A stretch of DNA of 64,000 nucleotides, from contig JAOARP010000058.1 in assembly GCA_025210525.1 (NCBI GenBank), forward strand, positions 186,001 through 250,000, in the 5' to 3' direction. Below, one piece after another: positions 26,423 through 36,241 of this stretch (positions are counted from its first letter, which is position 1; every line of letters begins with the position of its first letter). The translations under genes were made by a program, and so were the position numbers. The notes below the pieces were generated by a model. The model did no database searches, had not been told where the DNA came from, and saw only the letters and a list, made by a program, of their open reading frames with translations. This stretch comes from Marinisporobacter sp. Its GTDB lineage: Bacteria > Bacillota > Clostridia > Peptostreptococcales > Thermotaleaceae.

Positions 26423-27256
26423 ATGAACAGACAGTCAGCATCTACTTGTGGAATCAGTATATTTACTCCAGGAGTGATTCCTGAAGATTTGAGACCACAA
26501 TTTGGAAATGCATGTGAATTAGTATGTATTCAAGTCCCAAAAGTTTATGACTCATGTTTATTAAAATTATGTTTGGTTGGAGAGCGTGACAAAGAAGATC
26601 CAGATCAAGGAATCGAATTTGATGCAGACCTCCGTGTAAAAATCGATTGCAATGCAGATAGTGTTGTAAATGCAAGAGTAGTAGGAATGGTTCCAGGATC
26701 ATTTAAAGTTATTAAAAAAAGACCAGTTCCTGGAGATCCTGATAAGAAGTTTATAAGCTTTACCTATCAATTAAAAATATTATATGATATTGTATTTGAA
26801 GATGGTACTATTAGTCGTGATAATGAATTATTATTAAGACGAAGTGAAACAATTGGTCCTTTATATTGTCCAGATCAAATAGCAATTATTAGAGAAAGAA
26901 GAGTAGATCAATCAGGAGAGGAAGGACCTGAGATCGATACAGATGACGAAATTGTAAAAATAGAAATTGTAGCAAGAGTATTAGATGTTAAAGTGGAAAG
27001 AGACGATTGTGATACTTGCGATCCTTATGATGATATATGCTTTGCAATTTTCACAGTAGGTATTTTTAATATTATTAAATGTGAATTAATTGTACAATTG
27101 GTTGTGCCAGCATTTGGATTCTGTCCATTGCCAGCTCCATGTGAACCAGTGATAGGAGAACCATGCGAAATATTTAACGCGGAAGTACCACCAGCTTTCT
27201 TCCCTCCACAATTAGATACTCCGATTATGGGACCTGGAATAGGTTGTAATTCTTAA
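26423..27256 (+). CDS. Cys-rich coat-like protein
   Basis: A 277-aa acidic protein with 15 cysteines and no signal peptide or membrane segment. The N-terminal block CELVCIQVPKVYDSCLLKLC resembles clostridial coat or exosporium proteins, and the C-terminal third is Pro/Cys-rich (CPLPAPCEPVIGEPCEIF). A strong AAGGGGG ribosome site precedes the ATG. Divergent and convergent propeller-coil genes lie on either side. I read it as a disulfide-crosslinked surface-layer component of the spore; that role is inferred, as I do not recognise an exact family. Confidence 0.75.
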   Translation: MNRQSASTCGISIFTPGVIPEDLRPQFGNACELVCIQVPKVYDSCLLKLCLVGERDKEDPDQGIEFDADLRVKIDCNADSVVNARVVGMVPGSFKVIKKRPVPGDPDKKFISFTYQLKILYDIVFEDGTISRDNELLLRRSETIGPLYCPDQIAIIRERRVDQSGEEGPEIDTDDEIVKIEIVARVLDVKVERDDCDTCDPYDDICFAIFTVGIFNIIKCELIVQLVVPAFGFCPLPAPCEPVIGEPCEIFNAEVPPAFFPPQLDTPIMGPGIGCNS

Positions 27257-27265
27257 TTTTAAAAT

Positions 27266-27297
27266 AGATGTTCTCTGAGAGAACATCTTATTTTTTT
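27266..27297. terminator. Terminator between the coat-like gene and propeller gene B
   Basis: A perfect 10-bp stem (27266-27275 with 27279-27288), 3-nt loop and a run of seven Ts. It ends the coat-like gene and lies 10 bp from the end of the converging propeller gene. Confidence 0.88.
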
Positions 27298-27306
27298 GAA
27301 GAATTT

Positions 27307-28728
27307 CTAAACTTTTTTCTCGATATTTTTACTTATACGGATTAAATGATCGATTTTTTTGCTATCTTCATTTTGATTTTTATAGATAGTGTCTAATAAA
27401 TTATTTAAATCTGCATATAGAGATGTCATGATTTTCATAGTTTTTGTGAGGTTTTTAAGACTTTTATCTAAACATTTTCTTTCATTTCTAAATTTCAAGA
27501 GGTTATTTTTTGGAGTTATATTTTTGTTGTTATTAAGGAACACAGGAATTTTTTCAAGGGGGTTGCTTTTATTTATTTGGGAATGAAATATTTCCGAAAA
27601 CCTTTGGGTATTTTTCAAAAAGATCTTTTGGGACATTTTTGTAGTTGGATTATTTTTTTTAGGATTAGTGGTTATTTGAGGTTTTGAGATTTTATCATAG
27701 AAAATAGCATCTAATCCTATTGAAAAAAATTTATCAAGCATAAAAGAAAAGGTCATAGGAATTTTTACGGGTTTCATTTTTTTATAGGTATTTCCGATAA
27801 TAGTTGTTGGTGACAATTTGATAAGATTACTGATGGTGACTTCTTTAGGGGGATTCCATGAATTTTCTAATAAATCACGCTTCACCATATAGTATCTTTC
27901 ATTTTGCTTCCAAACAATTTTTATGGTAGTATCAATTTGCATAATCAATGGAGTAGTACAGTTTGTACCCTTCTTTGATAAATTATATACATTTGTCCAG
28001 TTGTTGTTAGAAGTATTAGCCTTCTTATTATTTATATAATGAATTTGCAAGTTGTTATTCTGAAAGGTTGACCAAGTGAGGTGTACACAATTACGACTAT
28101 CGCAAAATATAAAGGGATGCATATTTCCTTGATGAAGATTGCTTATTCGTAAAGGGGTACTCCAAGTATTGCAAGAATTCAGATACTTGCTATAAAAGAT
28201 CTGATGTTTTTTTTGTATTAATGATTTATAAATAATATGGATATTTCCATTTGTATCTATATCTGCATAATAAGGCATATCATATTTTTCAGCATGAACA
28301 TCACATACACTATTATTAATCCAACTTTCTTTATTAAGATAATGGAGCTTTAAAAATCGGATTTCTGATTTTTTATTGGTCAGTATTGTGAAAAGAATAT
28401 GAGCAGTATCATTAAAAATAAATATTTTAGGATACCTAAATTTATTTGATTTTATGTTGCATTTTATTAGATATATACAATCCCATTGATGGTTATTATA
28501 TACATAGTATTTTAACTCTCCTAAAGTTGTAGTCATAATTAAATGAAAAAGACCTATATCATCTATATCAACAGAGTAATCTATTACGTCATGAGAAATT
28601 TTTGTGATAGTGTAGGTTTTATGATCCTTTATAACCTTTAGAAATAAGTCTCTTTGTACTTTATAAAAAAAATATATAGATCCATTTTTATGATAATGTA
28701 CATATTGATGACTAGGAGTATACATCAT
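27307..28728 (-). CDS. Beta-propeller/coiled-coil protein of unknown function (B)
   Basis: A 473-aa relative in architecture of protein A (24684-26231). About five blade-like repeats occupy residues 1-300, for example DIDTNGNIHIIYKS, CDSRNCVHLTWST and a run of Y-x-x-x-x-x-W units. They are followed by a basic linker and a C-terminal coiled coil (about 390-473). No signal peptide is seen. The ATG follows GGAGGTGAAATC. The two propeller genes bracket the coat-like gene and both point towards the ornithine operon. Spore-surface scaffold is my inference; a lectin-like or sialidase-like role is possible, but no catalytic set is visible. Confidence 0.75.
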   Translation of the reverse strand: MMYTPSHQYVHYHKNGSIYFFYKVQRDLFLKVIKDHKTYTITKISHDVIDYSVDIDDIGLFHLIMTTTLGELKYYVYNNHQWDCIYLIKCNIKSNKFRYPKIFIFNDTAHILFTILTNKKSEIRFLKLHYLNKESWINNSVCDVHAEKYDMPYYADIDTNGNIHIIYKSLIQKKHQIFYSKYLNSCNTWSTPLRISNLHQGNMHPFIFCDSRNCVHLTWSTFQNNNLQIHYINNKKANTSNNNWTNVYNLSKKGTNCTTPLIMQIDTTIKIVWKQNERYYMVKRDLLENSWNPPKEVTISNLIKLSPTTIIGNTYKKMKPVKIPMTFSFMLDKFFSIGLDAIFYDKISKPQITTNPKKNNPTTKMSQKIFLKNTQRFSEIFHSQINKSNPLEKIPVFLNNNKNITPKNNLLKFRNERKCLDKSLKNLTKTMKIMTSLYADLNNLLDTIYKNQNEDSKKIDHLIRISKNIEKKV

Positions 28729-28908
28729 ATGATTTCACCTCCAGTTCAAGAATTGTCCCAATATATGTATATGATAACTATAAAGAAATATCATTAGTGA
28801 TTATAAATCTGTTAGAATATTTATTTATGAATAACAATTATTTTGTTGAGCACCCTTTCTTATAGAAATGAATATAGTATATACATAAGATAGTTTTGAG
28901 GTGAGTTT

Positions 28909-29907
28909 ATGAGAATTTTATACCAAATAAGAAAAGATTACTTATGCAATATTGCTGGTGATAGTATTGTTTTACAAAATTTAAGAAAGAATTTAATGAA
29001 TTTGAATGTAAGGGTGGATGTTTGTACAGATAATCGAATTAATTTAAAAAATTATGATCTTATACATATTTTTAATACCATAAGAGTAGGAGAGAGTTAT
29101 GAGTTTTTAAAAAATGCAAGAGAAAAGGATAAAAAAGTAATTTTAACACCAATCTATTGGGATTTGAGCAATTATTTTAAGATAACAAAACAAAAGGAGA
29201 AACTTGGATATTGGGAAAAAAACGAGAAAAAAAGAAAATATTTATTTGACCATTGTTATATGTATATACCTCATTGTAGGGGTGAAGCAAAATTAATAGT
29301 AAAAAATTATCAACCTTCTAGTAAGTTTTATATAGCTCCATATGGAGTTGATACAAAATTTCTCATGGGAGAAAAACATTATTTAAAATCTAAATATGGA
29401 TTAGATGATTATATCTTATGTGTAGGAAGAATTCACCACCAAAAAAACCAATTAAATTTAATTAGAGCCTTATCAAAGGAAAAAGTCCCTCTGGTATTTG
29501 TTGGATCAATTAATGATAAAAGTTATTTTAAATCATGTGTAAAAGAAGGAAATAAAAATATTCTATTTCTAGATAAGATAAAAAGAGAAGAACTACCTTC
29601 TATTTATAAGAGTGCAAAGGTACATGTATTACCTAGTTGGATAGAATACCCTGGTTTAGCAAGTTTAGAAGCAGGTATAGCAGGGTGTAATGTGGTGACA
29701 ACAGATATTGGGTCAACGAAAGAAGTGTTTAAAGAATTTGTAAGATATTGTAAACCACATAGTTGCGAATCAATATATGAGGAAACCATGAATGCCTTTG
29801 AAAGTAGTAAAAATAATTCTTTGAAGGATTTTATCATAGAAAACTATACATGGATGAAATCTACTGAAAAACTAAAAGAAATCTATGGAAAAATAATAGA
29901 AGGATAA
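28909..29907 (+). CDS. Glycosyltransferase, GT4 type
   Basis: A 332-aa glycosyltransferase with the GT-B fold. The acceptor domain begins MRILYQIRKDYL; the donor domain starts near residue 160 with DDYILCVGRIHHQKNQ and carries LPSWIEYPGLASLEAGIAGCNVV, the E-x7-E region of family 4 transferases. The start follows GAGGTGAG. The first gene of the + strand glycan set, it is closed by its own terminator. Donor and acceptor sugars cannot be read. Confidence 0.88.
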   Translation: MRILYQIRKDYLCNIAGDSIVLQNLRKNLMNLNVRVDVCTDNRINLKNYDLIHIFNTIRVGESYEFLKNAREKDKKVILTPIYWDLSNYFKITKQKEKLGYWEKNEKKRKYLFDHCYMYIPHCRGEAKLIVKNYQPSSKFYIAPYGVDTKFLMGEKHYLKSKYGLDDYILCVGRIHHQKNQLNLIRALSKEKVPLVFVGSINDKSYFKSCVKEGNKNILFLDKIKREELPSIYKSAKVHVLPSWIEYPGLASLEAGIAGCNVVTTDIGSTKEVFKEFVRYCKPHSCESIYEETMNAFESSKNNSLKDFIIENYTWMKSTEKLKEIYGKIIEG

Positions 29908-29908
29908 G

Positions 29909-29950
29909 GGTGATAGATCTATAAAACTTAAGATTTATCACCTTTATTGT
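29909..29950 (+). terminator. Intrinsic terminator after the GT4 gene
   Basis: A 12-bp stem (29909-29920 with 29931-29942, one G-U pair) with a 10-nt loop, followed by TTTATTGTT. Confidence 0.75.
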
Positions 29951-30064
29951 TAAAAAGAATAGATTAATGATGTAACCCAAATATGTATATCTAAATAATC
30001 TAAAGTGAAAAGATGAAACAACAGGTAAACTATTGGAAATAAAAATAAAGTGGGAGGAGTTATG

Positions 30065-30829
30065 ATGAAAGTTGTAATATTATGCGGTGGTAAAGGAGCG
30101 CGAATGAAGGAAGTAACAGATGATATGCCTAAACCATTAGCTATGATAGGAGGTAAGCCAATTCTATGGCATATCATGAAGCTATATGAGTATTATGGAT
30201 TTAATGAATTTATTTTATTATTAGGCTACAAAGGAGATAAGATAAAAGAATATTTTATGGATTATAGATGGAAAAATCATGATTTTATATTAGATAATAA
30301 TACAGGAAAGATCCATTTACTCCAACAGCCTGAAAATTGGAAGATTACATTTATTGATACAGGTCTGAATACAATGACGGGAAGTAGAATAAAAAAGGTT
30401 CAAAATTATATTGAGGACGAAACATTTATGCTAACCTACGGAGATGGAGTAGGGAATGTAAATATAAAAAATTTATTAAAATTTCATAGAGAAAAAGGGA
30501 GGAGTGCAACAGTAACAGGTATAGTTAAAAAAAGCCAATATGGAACGTTAACTGTTAAAAATGATATTGCTGAAAGTTTTCAAGAAAAATCAGAAATCAA
30601 TGGGATTATAAATGGTGGATTTTTTGTGTTGAATAAAAAAGTGTTTCAATATTTACGTGATGATGATAATTGTATATTTGAGCAAGCACCTTTAATGAAC
30701 TTGGCAAAGAATAATGAGTTAGCAGTTTATCCACATCAAGGAATGTGGATGGCAATGGATACTTATAAAGACTTATTAGTGGCAAATGAAATTTTTGAGG
30801 AAGATAAGAAGTCATGGAGGGTATGGTGA
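30065..30829 (+). CDS. rfbF: Glucose-1-phosphate cytidylyltransferase
   Basis: RfbF makes CDP-glucose from glucose 1-phosphate and CTP. The 254-aa protein has the nucleotidyltransferase motif [20 protein letters not shown] at the N-terminus and the [12 protein letters not shown] metal-binding stretch near residue 125. The ATG at 30065 is best spaced from GGGAGGAG; a GTG and an ATG just upstream overlap that site. The CDP-glucose 4,6-dehydratase follows almost at once. The two enzymes start CDP-deoxyhexose synthesis. Confidence 0.93.
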   Translation: MKVVILCGGKGARMKEVTDDMPKPLAMIGGKPILWHIMKLYEYYGFNEFILLLGYKGDKIKEYFMDYRWKNHDFILDNNTGKIHLLQQPENWKITFIDTGLNTMTGSRIKKVQNYIEDETFMLTYGDGVGNVNIKNLLKFHREKGRSATVTGIVKKSQYGTLTVKNDIAESFQEKSEINGIINGGFFVLNKKVFQYLRDDDNCIFEQAPLMNLAKNNELAVYPHQGMWMAMDTYKDLLVANEIFEEDKKSWRVW

Positions 30830-30833
30830 GAAA

Positions 30834-31811
30834 ATGAAGAAAAAATATTGGGAAAACAAAAATGTTTTTGTAACAGGGTGTACAGGATTTTTAGGCAGCT
30901 ATTTGACGAAGGAGTTAATAAATCAAGGAGCAAATATAACGGGGTTAGTAAGAGATTTTGTTCCTAATTCTAACTTCTATACAAATAAGAACAATAAAAA
31001 AATAAATATAGTAAAAGGAGCTCTAGAAGATATTTATATATTAGAAAGAACTCTAGGAGAATATGAAATTGATACAGTATTTCATTTAGCTGCTCAAGCA
31101 ATTGTAGGTGTTGCAAATAGAAATCCACTTTCTACTTTTAGTACTAATATTTTAGGAACATGGAATTTGTTAGAGACATGTAGGAAAAGTCCTATGGTAA
31201 GAAGGATAGTTGTTGCATCAAGTGATAAAGCCTATGGAAATCAGGAAAACTTACCTTATAATGAAAATATGCCACTGAAGGGAATACACCCATATGATGT
31301 ATCGAAAAGTTGTGCTGACTTAATTGCACAGACTTATTATCAGTCTTATAACTTACCTATATGCATTACAAGATGTGGAAATCTATATGGAGGAGGGGAT
31401 TTGAATTTTAATCGAATTATACCTCAAACGATTCAATCTATCTTGAATAATGAACCACCTGTAATTAGAAGTGATGGAACTTTTATTAGAGATTATTTTT
31501 ATGTGGAAGATGCTGTAAAAGCTTATTTGCTATTAGCAGAAAAAATGGAAGAACTTAATTTAAGTGGGGAAGCATTTAACTTTAGTAATGAAATACAATT
31601 AACTGTATTAGAATTAGTTCAGAAAATATTAAAAAAAATGGATAGTCATTTAAAACCTGTGATCCTTAATGAAGGAGAAAATGAAATCAAACATCAATAT
31701 CTTTCAGCAAAAAAAGCAAGAACTCTTTTAGAATGGAAGCCTGTTTATAGCCTTGAAGAAGGATTGAAAAAGACAATTGATTGGTACACAGAATTTTTCA
31801 AAATAATGTAA
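30834..31811 (+). CDS. rfbG: CDP-glucose 4,6-dehydratase
   Basis: An extended short-chain dehydrogenase that turns CDP-glucose into CDP-4-keto-6-deoxyglucose. The 325-aa protein has the NAD motif [12 protein letters not shown], the catalytic YxxxK in [10 protein letters not shown] and the family stretch [19 protein letters not shown]. The ATG at 30834, four bases after the rfbF stop, is preferred over an in-frame start inside rfbF. No RfbH-type C3-deoxygenation enzyme is present in this window, so the final sugar is unknown. Confidence 0.92.
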   Translation: MKKKYWENKNVFVTGCTGFLGSYLTKELINQGANITGLVRDFVPNSNFYTNKNNKKINIVKGALEDIYILERTLGEYEIDTVFHLAAQAIVGVANRNPLSTFSTNILGTWNLLETCRKSPMVRRIVVASSDKAYGNQENLPYNENMPLKGIHPYDVSKSCADLIAQTYYQSYNLPICITRCGNLYGGGDLNFNRIIPQTIQSILNNEPPVIRSDGTFIRDYFYVEDAVKAYLLLAEKMEELNLSGEAFNFSNEIQLTVLELVQKILKKMDSHLKPVILNEGENEIKHQYLSAKKARTLLEWKPVYSLEEGLKKTIDWYTEFFKIM

Positions 31812-31847
31812 TAGGAAATAAAAAATCAAAGGCTGAGGTGAAAAAAG

Positions 31848-32738
31848 ATGGATATGGGATTTTGTATTATTCTATCAAAATATAGATTATATCAGGGACT
31901 CGCCTTGCTTTGCTCATTATATCAATTTATAGATAACTTTAACTTATTTACTCTTTGTATGGATGATGACACCTTTGAAGTCTTACAAAAAATGAATTGG
32001 AAAAATGTTTATATAATACATGTAAATGAAATTGAAAATGAAGAACTAATAATAATAAAAAAACAAAGAAAGTTGAACGAATACTGTTGGACCTTAAAAC
32101 CCGTTTTTTTACAATATGTTTTTATAAATTATACTAAAATAAATAGGATAACTTATTTGGATGCAGATTTATATTTCTTTGGGGATCCTACTTTGATATT
32201 TGAAAATCAGAAATATTGTAGTATTTTACTTTCAAGACATAACCTCTATATCCCTAATATAAAGTTAGAATGTAAAGAGCTAGAAAGGCTGTTAGGGAAG
32301 TATAATTCAGGATTTATAAGCTTTAAGCGTGATAATAATACTTATAATTGTTTGAAGTGGTGGAAAGATAGGTGCATTGAATGGTGTTATGATAGAGTGG
32401 AAGAGGGCAAGTTTGGGGACCAAGTATATTTAGACTGTATGCCTTCTGAATTTTTAGGTATTTGTGACATAGAAACACCAGGAGTAAATATTGGTCATTG
32501 GAACTATTGTAAATATAAATTTTCTATACAGAATAATAAAGTGTATATAGATGACTTTAGACTTATATTTTATCATTTTAGTGGCTTTAGAGTATTGAAA
32601 AATCATCAATATATTTTAGAACATGAAATAGATAAGACGCAGATTCCGATGATTTATGAAATTTACAATCATGTAATAAATGATGTGATTGGGACCGTAG
32701 AAAAAGTGGTACCTAATTTTAATGGATTTACCACTTAA
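31848..32738 (+). CDS. Putative glycosyltransferase, paralogue of 34058-34996
   Basis: A 296-aa GT-A-like protein. It carries a DxD-type donor-metal motif in YLDADLYFFGDP near residue 105, WTLKP, KYNSGF, FGDQVYLD and the C-terminal IFYHFSGFRVL. The same motifs in the same order appear in the protein at 34058-34996, so they are paralogues. The family looks like GT8-type nucleotide-sugar transferases. The ATG follows GAGGTGA. Sugar specificity unknown. Confidence 0.8.
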   Translation: MDMGFCIILSKYRLYQGLALLCSLYQFIDNFNLFTLCMDDDTFEVLQKMNWKNVYIIHVNEIENEELIIIKKQRKLNEYCWTLKPVFLQYVFINYTKINRITYLDADLYFFGDPTLIFENQKYCSILLSRHNLYIPNIKLECKELERLLGKYNSGFISFKRDNNTYNCLKWWKDRCIEWCYDRVEEGKFGDQVYLDCMPSEFLGICDIETPGVNIGHWNYCKYKFSIQNNKVYIDDFRLIFYHFSGFRVLKNHQYILEHEIDKTQIPMIYEIYNHVINDVIGTVEKVVPNFNGFTT

Positions 32739-32800
32739 GTAAATCAAATATTATGAGAGATTGATACTGTAATGTATTCAGAAAGGAATGTGAAATTACA

Positions 32801-34024
32801 ATGAGAGCAAGTGTTATTATTCCTGCCTATAACGCATGTGAAAGATTATATTATAATTTAATAGCACTTAATAATCAAAATTATCCAAGCAATGAATTTG
32901 AAGTGATTGTCATTAATAATGGGTCAAGTGATAAGACAGCTAAGATGTTATCACAATTTCATGCAAATTATAGATTGTTAACTATAACATTAGTAAAAAA
33001 TAGAGGGATAGCCTATGCAAGAAACAAAGGGATTTTGAAAGCTGTAGGAGAGATACTTATTTTTCATGATAGTGATATGATTGCAACCAGAGATTTTATT
33101 AAAAATCACACTGAGGCTCACGAAGATACAAATATGGTAGTGTGTGGAAGTTGCTGGCGGAGAGTTTATAGCTACTACTATAAAAATCTTCGTGGCTATC
33201 TTATGGAAAATTTTAATAAGATAAAATATAAATATAATATAAAAAATCAATATTTGAATAATAGAGATAAGCAACGACTTCTTACAAAGGAACAGATTCT
33301 TGATGGCAGTTTTATTGATTATAGCTTTGATTTAAATATGCCATTTATCTTTTCGTTGAAGCAGGTTATTGAAAAACATGGAGAAGAACTAGTAGGATAT
33401 AATTTTCCGTGGAGATTTTTTATTACAAATAATTGTTCTGTATATAAAGAGAATATAATGAATGTAGGATTATTTGATCAAAAAATTAAACGTTATGGTT
33501 TTGAAGATTATGACCTAGGTATTAGACTCCATAAATTTGGTTGTAAATATATATTTAAAGATAATATTATCAGTGTACATCAAGAGCATCCAACAAACTA
33601 TACTAGAGATGATGTATGGTATAACTTATATTATATGTGTGAAAAGTATAATTCTTCTCATTTTGTTGACATGTTGCTTGTGTGCTCTAATATGTGTAGA
33701 GTTATTGATCAAAGTTTGATGAACGATATAATGAATGATATTAAGCAAATAAGTCAAATTGATAAATATAAAGAGTTAATAGAGGTGTTTATAACTTTGT
33801 TAAAAGTTTTACGTAATCGATACTATAAAAAAGATGTACCAAATGGTAAGAAAATAATTTTGCAATATAAAAAAAGTGAACCCAATTTCAATATTGATCT
33901 ACAAAAAATTCAAGAACAAGGAAAGGAAATATATGAAGAACTGGGGCTATCTCATTTTATCGAAAGTCTTTATACATTAATAAAGGATGTATATGATATA
34001 GATTTGATAAATGTAAGTCTATAG
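32801..34024 (+). CDS. Glycosyltransferase family 2 with C-terminal extension
   Basis: A 407-aa GT2. The catalytic domain (1-270) has ASVIIPAYNACERL, VINNGSSDKT, the DxD motif in FHDSDMI and the GFEDYDLGIRLHKFG acid/base region. About 120 residues of uncharacterised helical sequence follow. It lies between two paralogous transferases on the same strand with short gaps, suggesting that three enzymes act in turn on one glycan. Confidence 0.87.
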   Translation: MRASVIIPAYNACERLYYNLIALNNQNYPSNEFEVIVINNGSSDKTAKMLSQFHANYRLLTITLVKNRGIAYARNKGILKAVGEILIFHDSDMIATRDFIKNHTEAHEDTNMVVCGSCWRRVYSYYYKNLRGYLMENFNKIKYKYNIKNQYLNNRDKQRLLTKEQILDGSFIDYSFDLNMPFIFSLKQVIEKHGEELVGYNFPWRFFITNNCSVYKENIMNVGLFDQKIKRYGFEDYDLGIRLHKFGCKYIFKDNIISVHQEHPTNYTRDDVWYNLYYMCEKYNSSHFVDMLLVCSNMCRVIDQSLMNDIMNDIKQISQIDKYKELIEVFITLLKVLRNRYYKKDVPNGKKIILQYKKSEPNFNIDLQKIQEQGKEIYEELGLSHFIESLYTLIKDVYDIDLINVSL

Positions 34025-34057
34025 GTTACTGGAAAAATCTTAAGGGGGGAACCCTAT

Positions 34058-34996
34058 ATGGCTAAGTTTCATTTTTCAACTGTTGTTTCAGAAAGTCATC
34101 TATTTAAATTAATAATTATGCATGATACATTAGGCTATCATTGTAAAGATTTTCATTTATTTATATTATGTGTTGATCAAAATGCATATAAAATCCTTAA
34201 GAATATGAAATGGAGCAATACAACACTCATTCAATTGGAGGAATTAGAAGATCAAGACCTATTAAGGGCAAAATCTAATAGAAATTATCACGAATATTGC
34301 TGGACATTAAAGCCTGCAATGTTATATTATGTTATGAACAGATTTCAAAATGCTCAATACTATGCACATTTAGATGGGGATCTTTGTTTTTTTTCAAATC
34401 CAGAAATGATATTTAATGAGGCGCCAGATGCAGCATTATATTTAACAGATCACAATAATTCACAGAGATTTATGCATTATTATGAATTAACAGGAAAATA
34501 CAATACGGGATTTGTTGGATGTAAAAATGATGCAATAGCTTTAAAGGCTATTGCTTGGTGGAGAAGTAAATGTATTGAAAGATGTACTAGTGAAATGGAT
34601 GTAGCCAATAAAACATTTGGAGATCAAAGATATATAGAAGCTTGGCCAGTATTATTTCAAAATGTCCATATAGTCAATACCATTGGAGCAAATGCAGCAT
34701 TATGGAATATTGAGAACTATGATGTATCACTTAAAAATAGAAAAGTTTTTGTTAACGATGTTCCTTTAATATTTTATCATTTTTCAGGATTTAGTATATT
34801 AAGTCCAAATGAATTTAATCTATGCTGGTATTATCGTATAAAGAATCAGGAGGTAGTACAACGAATCTATTTACCGTATATGATTTTATTGTCAGAAACT
34901 ATTCAAAAAATCAAAAAGATCTATCCAGATTTTTCGAAGGGATTTATGAATAGAAAGATAGTTCCAAATATGCATTATTATAAGCTAAATGAATAA
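34058..34996 (+). CDS. Putative glycosyltransferase, paralogue of 31848-32738
   Basis: A 312-aa GT-A-like protein that shares WTLKP, DGDLCFFSNP (DxD), KYNTGF, TFGDQRYIEAWP and IFYHFSGFSIL with the protein at 31848. The start follows a strong AAGGGGGG site. It is the last gene of this + strand set, closed by a bidirectional terminator. Its donor sugar probably differs from that of its paralogue, but this cannot be read. Confidence 0.8.
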   Translation: MAKFHFSTVVSESHLFKLIIMHDTLGYHCKDFHLFILCVDQNAYKILKNMKWSNTTLIQLEELEDQDLLRAKSNRNYHEYCWTLKPAMLYYVMNRFQNAQYYAHLDGDLCFFSNPEMIFNEAPDAALYLTDHNNSQRFMHYYELTGKYNTGFVGCKNDAIALKAIAWWRSKCIERCTSEMDVANKTFGDQRYIEAWPVLFQNVHIVNTIGANAALWNIENYDVSLKNRKVFVNDVPLIFYHFSGFSILSPNEFNLCWYYRIKNQEVVQRIYLPYMILLSETIQKIKKIYPDFSKGFMNRKIVPNMHYYKLNE

Positions 34997-35003
34997 TAAA
35001 AAG

Positions 35004-35030
35004 CTTGATGATAAATCATCAAGTTTTTTA
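35004..35030. terminator. Bidirectional terminator
   Basis: A perfect 9-bp stem (35004-35012 with 35015-35023), flanked by As and Ts, lies between the converging transferase and aminotransferase genes. Confidence 0.8.
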
Positions 35031-35061
35031 TGTCTTCAGCATGTTGCTAGAGGTTAATCTA

Positions 35062-36237
35062 TTAATTGTTAATGGCATATTTAACGCTTTTTATTATATA
35101 TTCAACATCTTCATCTGTCATACTAGGATGAATAGGAAGGGTGATGATTTCTTCATAAAAATTTTCGGCAATAGGACAGATCCCTTTACGATATCCTAGT
35201 TTTTGATAATAAGGATGGTAATACACAGGGATATAGTGTACATTAACTCCTATATTAAATTTTCTAAGGGTATCAAAAAGATCTTTTCTTGATCTACCTA
35301 TTTTAGATAGATTTAATTTAATAACATATATATGAAAAGATGACCGAGTATTTTTAGCTTGATAAGGGATTGTGAGTTTTTCTTTCCATTGATTTTGTGA
35401 AAATGCTTGATTATATCTAGATGCAATTTCATGTCTTCTTTTTATAAAATGATTTAATTTTGAAAGTTGAGAAATCCCTAAAGCAGCTTGAAGATCACTC
35501 ATGCGATAGTTATATCCTAAAAGATGCTGTTCATAATACCAATTGCCTTCTTGTGAGTTATGAAATCCCTTAGGGTCTTTAGTTATACCATGTGTTTTAA
35601 ATAATAAGAGTTTATCATATAAGTTATCATCATTAGTACAGACCATACCTCCTTCAGCAGTGGTTATATGTTTGACGGGATGAAAGGAAAAAGTAGTTAG
35701 ATCAGAAATTGTCCCTATCATATGCCAACGATATTGTTTATCCTTTATTTTAGATCCTAAGCTATGGGCAGCATCTTCTATTAAGACAAGATGGTGCTGT
35801 TTAGCAATTTTTCTTAATTCAAACAATTGTGCAGGTTGGCCTGTATAATCTACAGCAATAATGGCCTTTGTTTGAGAAGTGATTCTTTTTTCAACTTCTA
35901 AGGGATTCAAATTATAAGTATTTGGATCAATATCTGCAAAGACGGGTTTAGCGCCTACATATAAAATACTGTTTGAAGTAGCTGCAAATGTAATGGGAGT
36001 TGTAATAACTTCATCTCCTGATTGAATGCCAGAAGCAAAACACGCAGCATGAAGAGCAGCTGTTCCGCTTGTTAATGATAATGCATATTTACATCCTATA
36101 TAATCAGCAAATTTTTGTTCAAATTCTGTGATTTTTGGACCTGTAGTTAAAAAATCACTTCTAAGTGTATCAATAACAGCTTGAATATCATCTTGATCAA
36201 TAGATTGTTTTCCATAAGGAATAAATTTATGGGTCAT
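35062..36237 (-). CDS. PseC-like nucleotide-sugar aminotransferase (DegT/DnrJ/EryC1/StrS)
   Basis: A 391-aa PLP aminotransferase that would add an amino group to a 4-keto sugar nucleotide. The start IPYGKQSIDQDDI and the SGTAALHAA, EDAAHSLGS and SFHPVKHITTAEGG stretches (PLP lysine in the last) resemble PseC of pseudaminic acid synthesis. The ATG at 36237 follows AAAGGTGAG, which overlaps the stop of the upstream ATP-grasp gene. A PseB-like dehydratase lies at 39733-40743. No other pseudaminic acid enzymes are seen, so the product may be a simpler 4-amino sugar. Confidence 0.87.
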   Translation of the reverse strand: MTHKFIPYGKQSIDQDDIQAVIDTLRSDFLTTGPKITEFEQKFADYIGCKYALSLTSGTAALHAACFASGIQSGDEVITTPITFAATSNSILYVGAKPVFADIDPNTYNLNPLEVEKRITSQTKAIIAVDYTGQPAQLFELRKIAKQHHLVLIEDAAHSLGSKIKDKQYRWHMIGTISDLTTFSFHPVKHITTAEGGMVCTNDDNLYDKLLLFKTHGITKDPKGFHNSQEGNWYYEQHLLGYNYRMSDLQAALGISQLSKLNHFIKRRHEIASRYNQAFSQNQWKEKLTIPYQAKNTRSSFHIYVIKLNLSKIGRSRKDLFDTLRKFNIGVNVHYIPVYYHPYYQKLGYRKGICPIAENFYEEIITLPIHPSMTDEDVEYIIKSVKYAINN

Positions 36238-36241
36238 AGAA

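Noticed and set aside
28884-28892. CATAAGATA as a sigma-K -10 before the GT4 gene
   Set aside because: It fits the -10 pattern, but no AC-type -35 lies 16-17 bp upstream. Not listed as a promoter.
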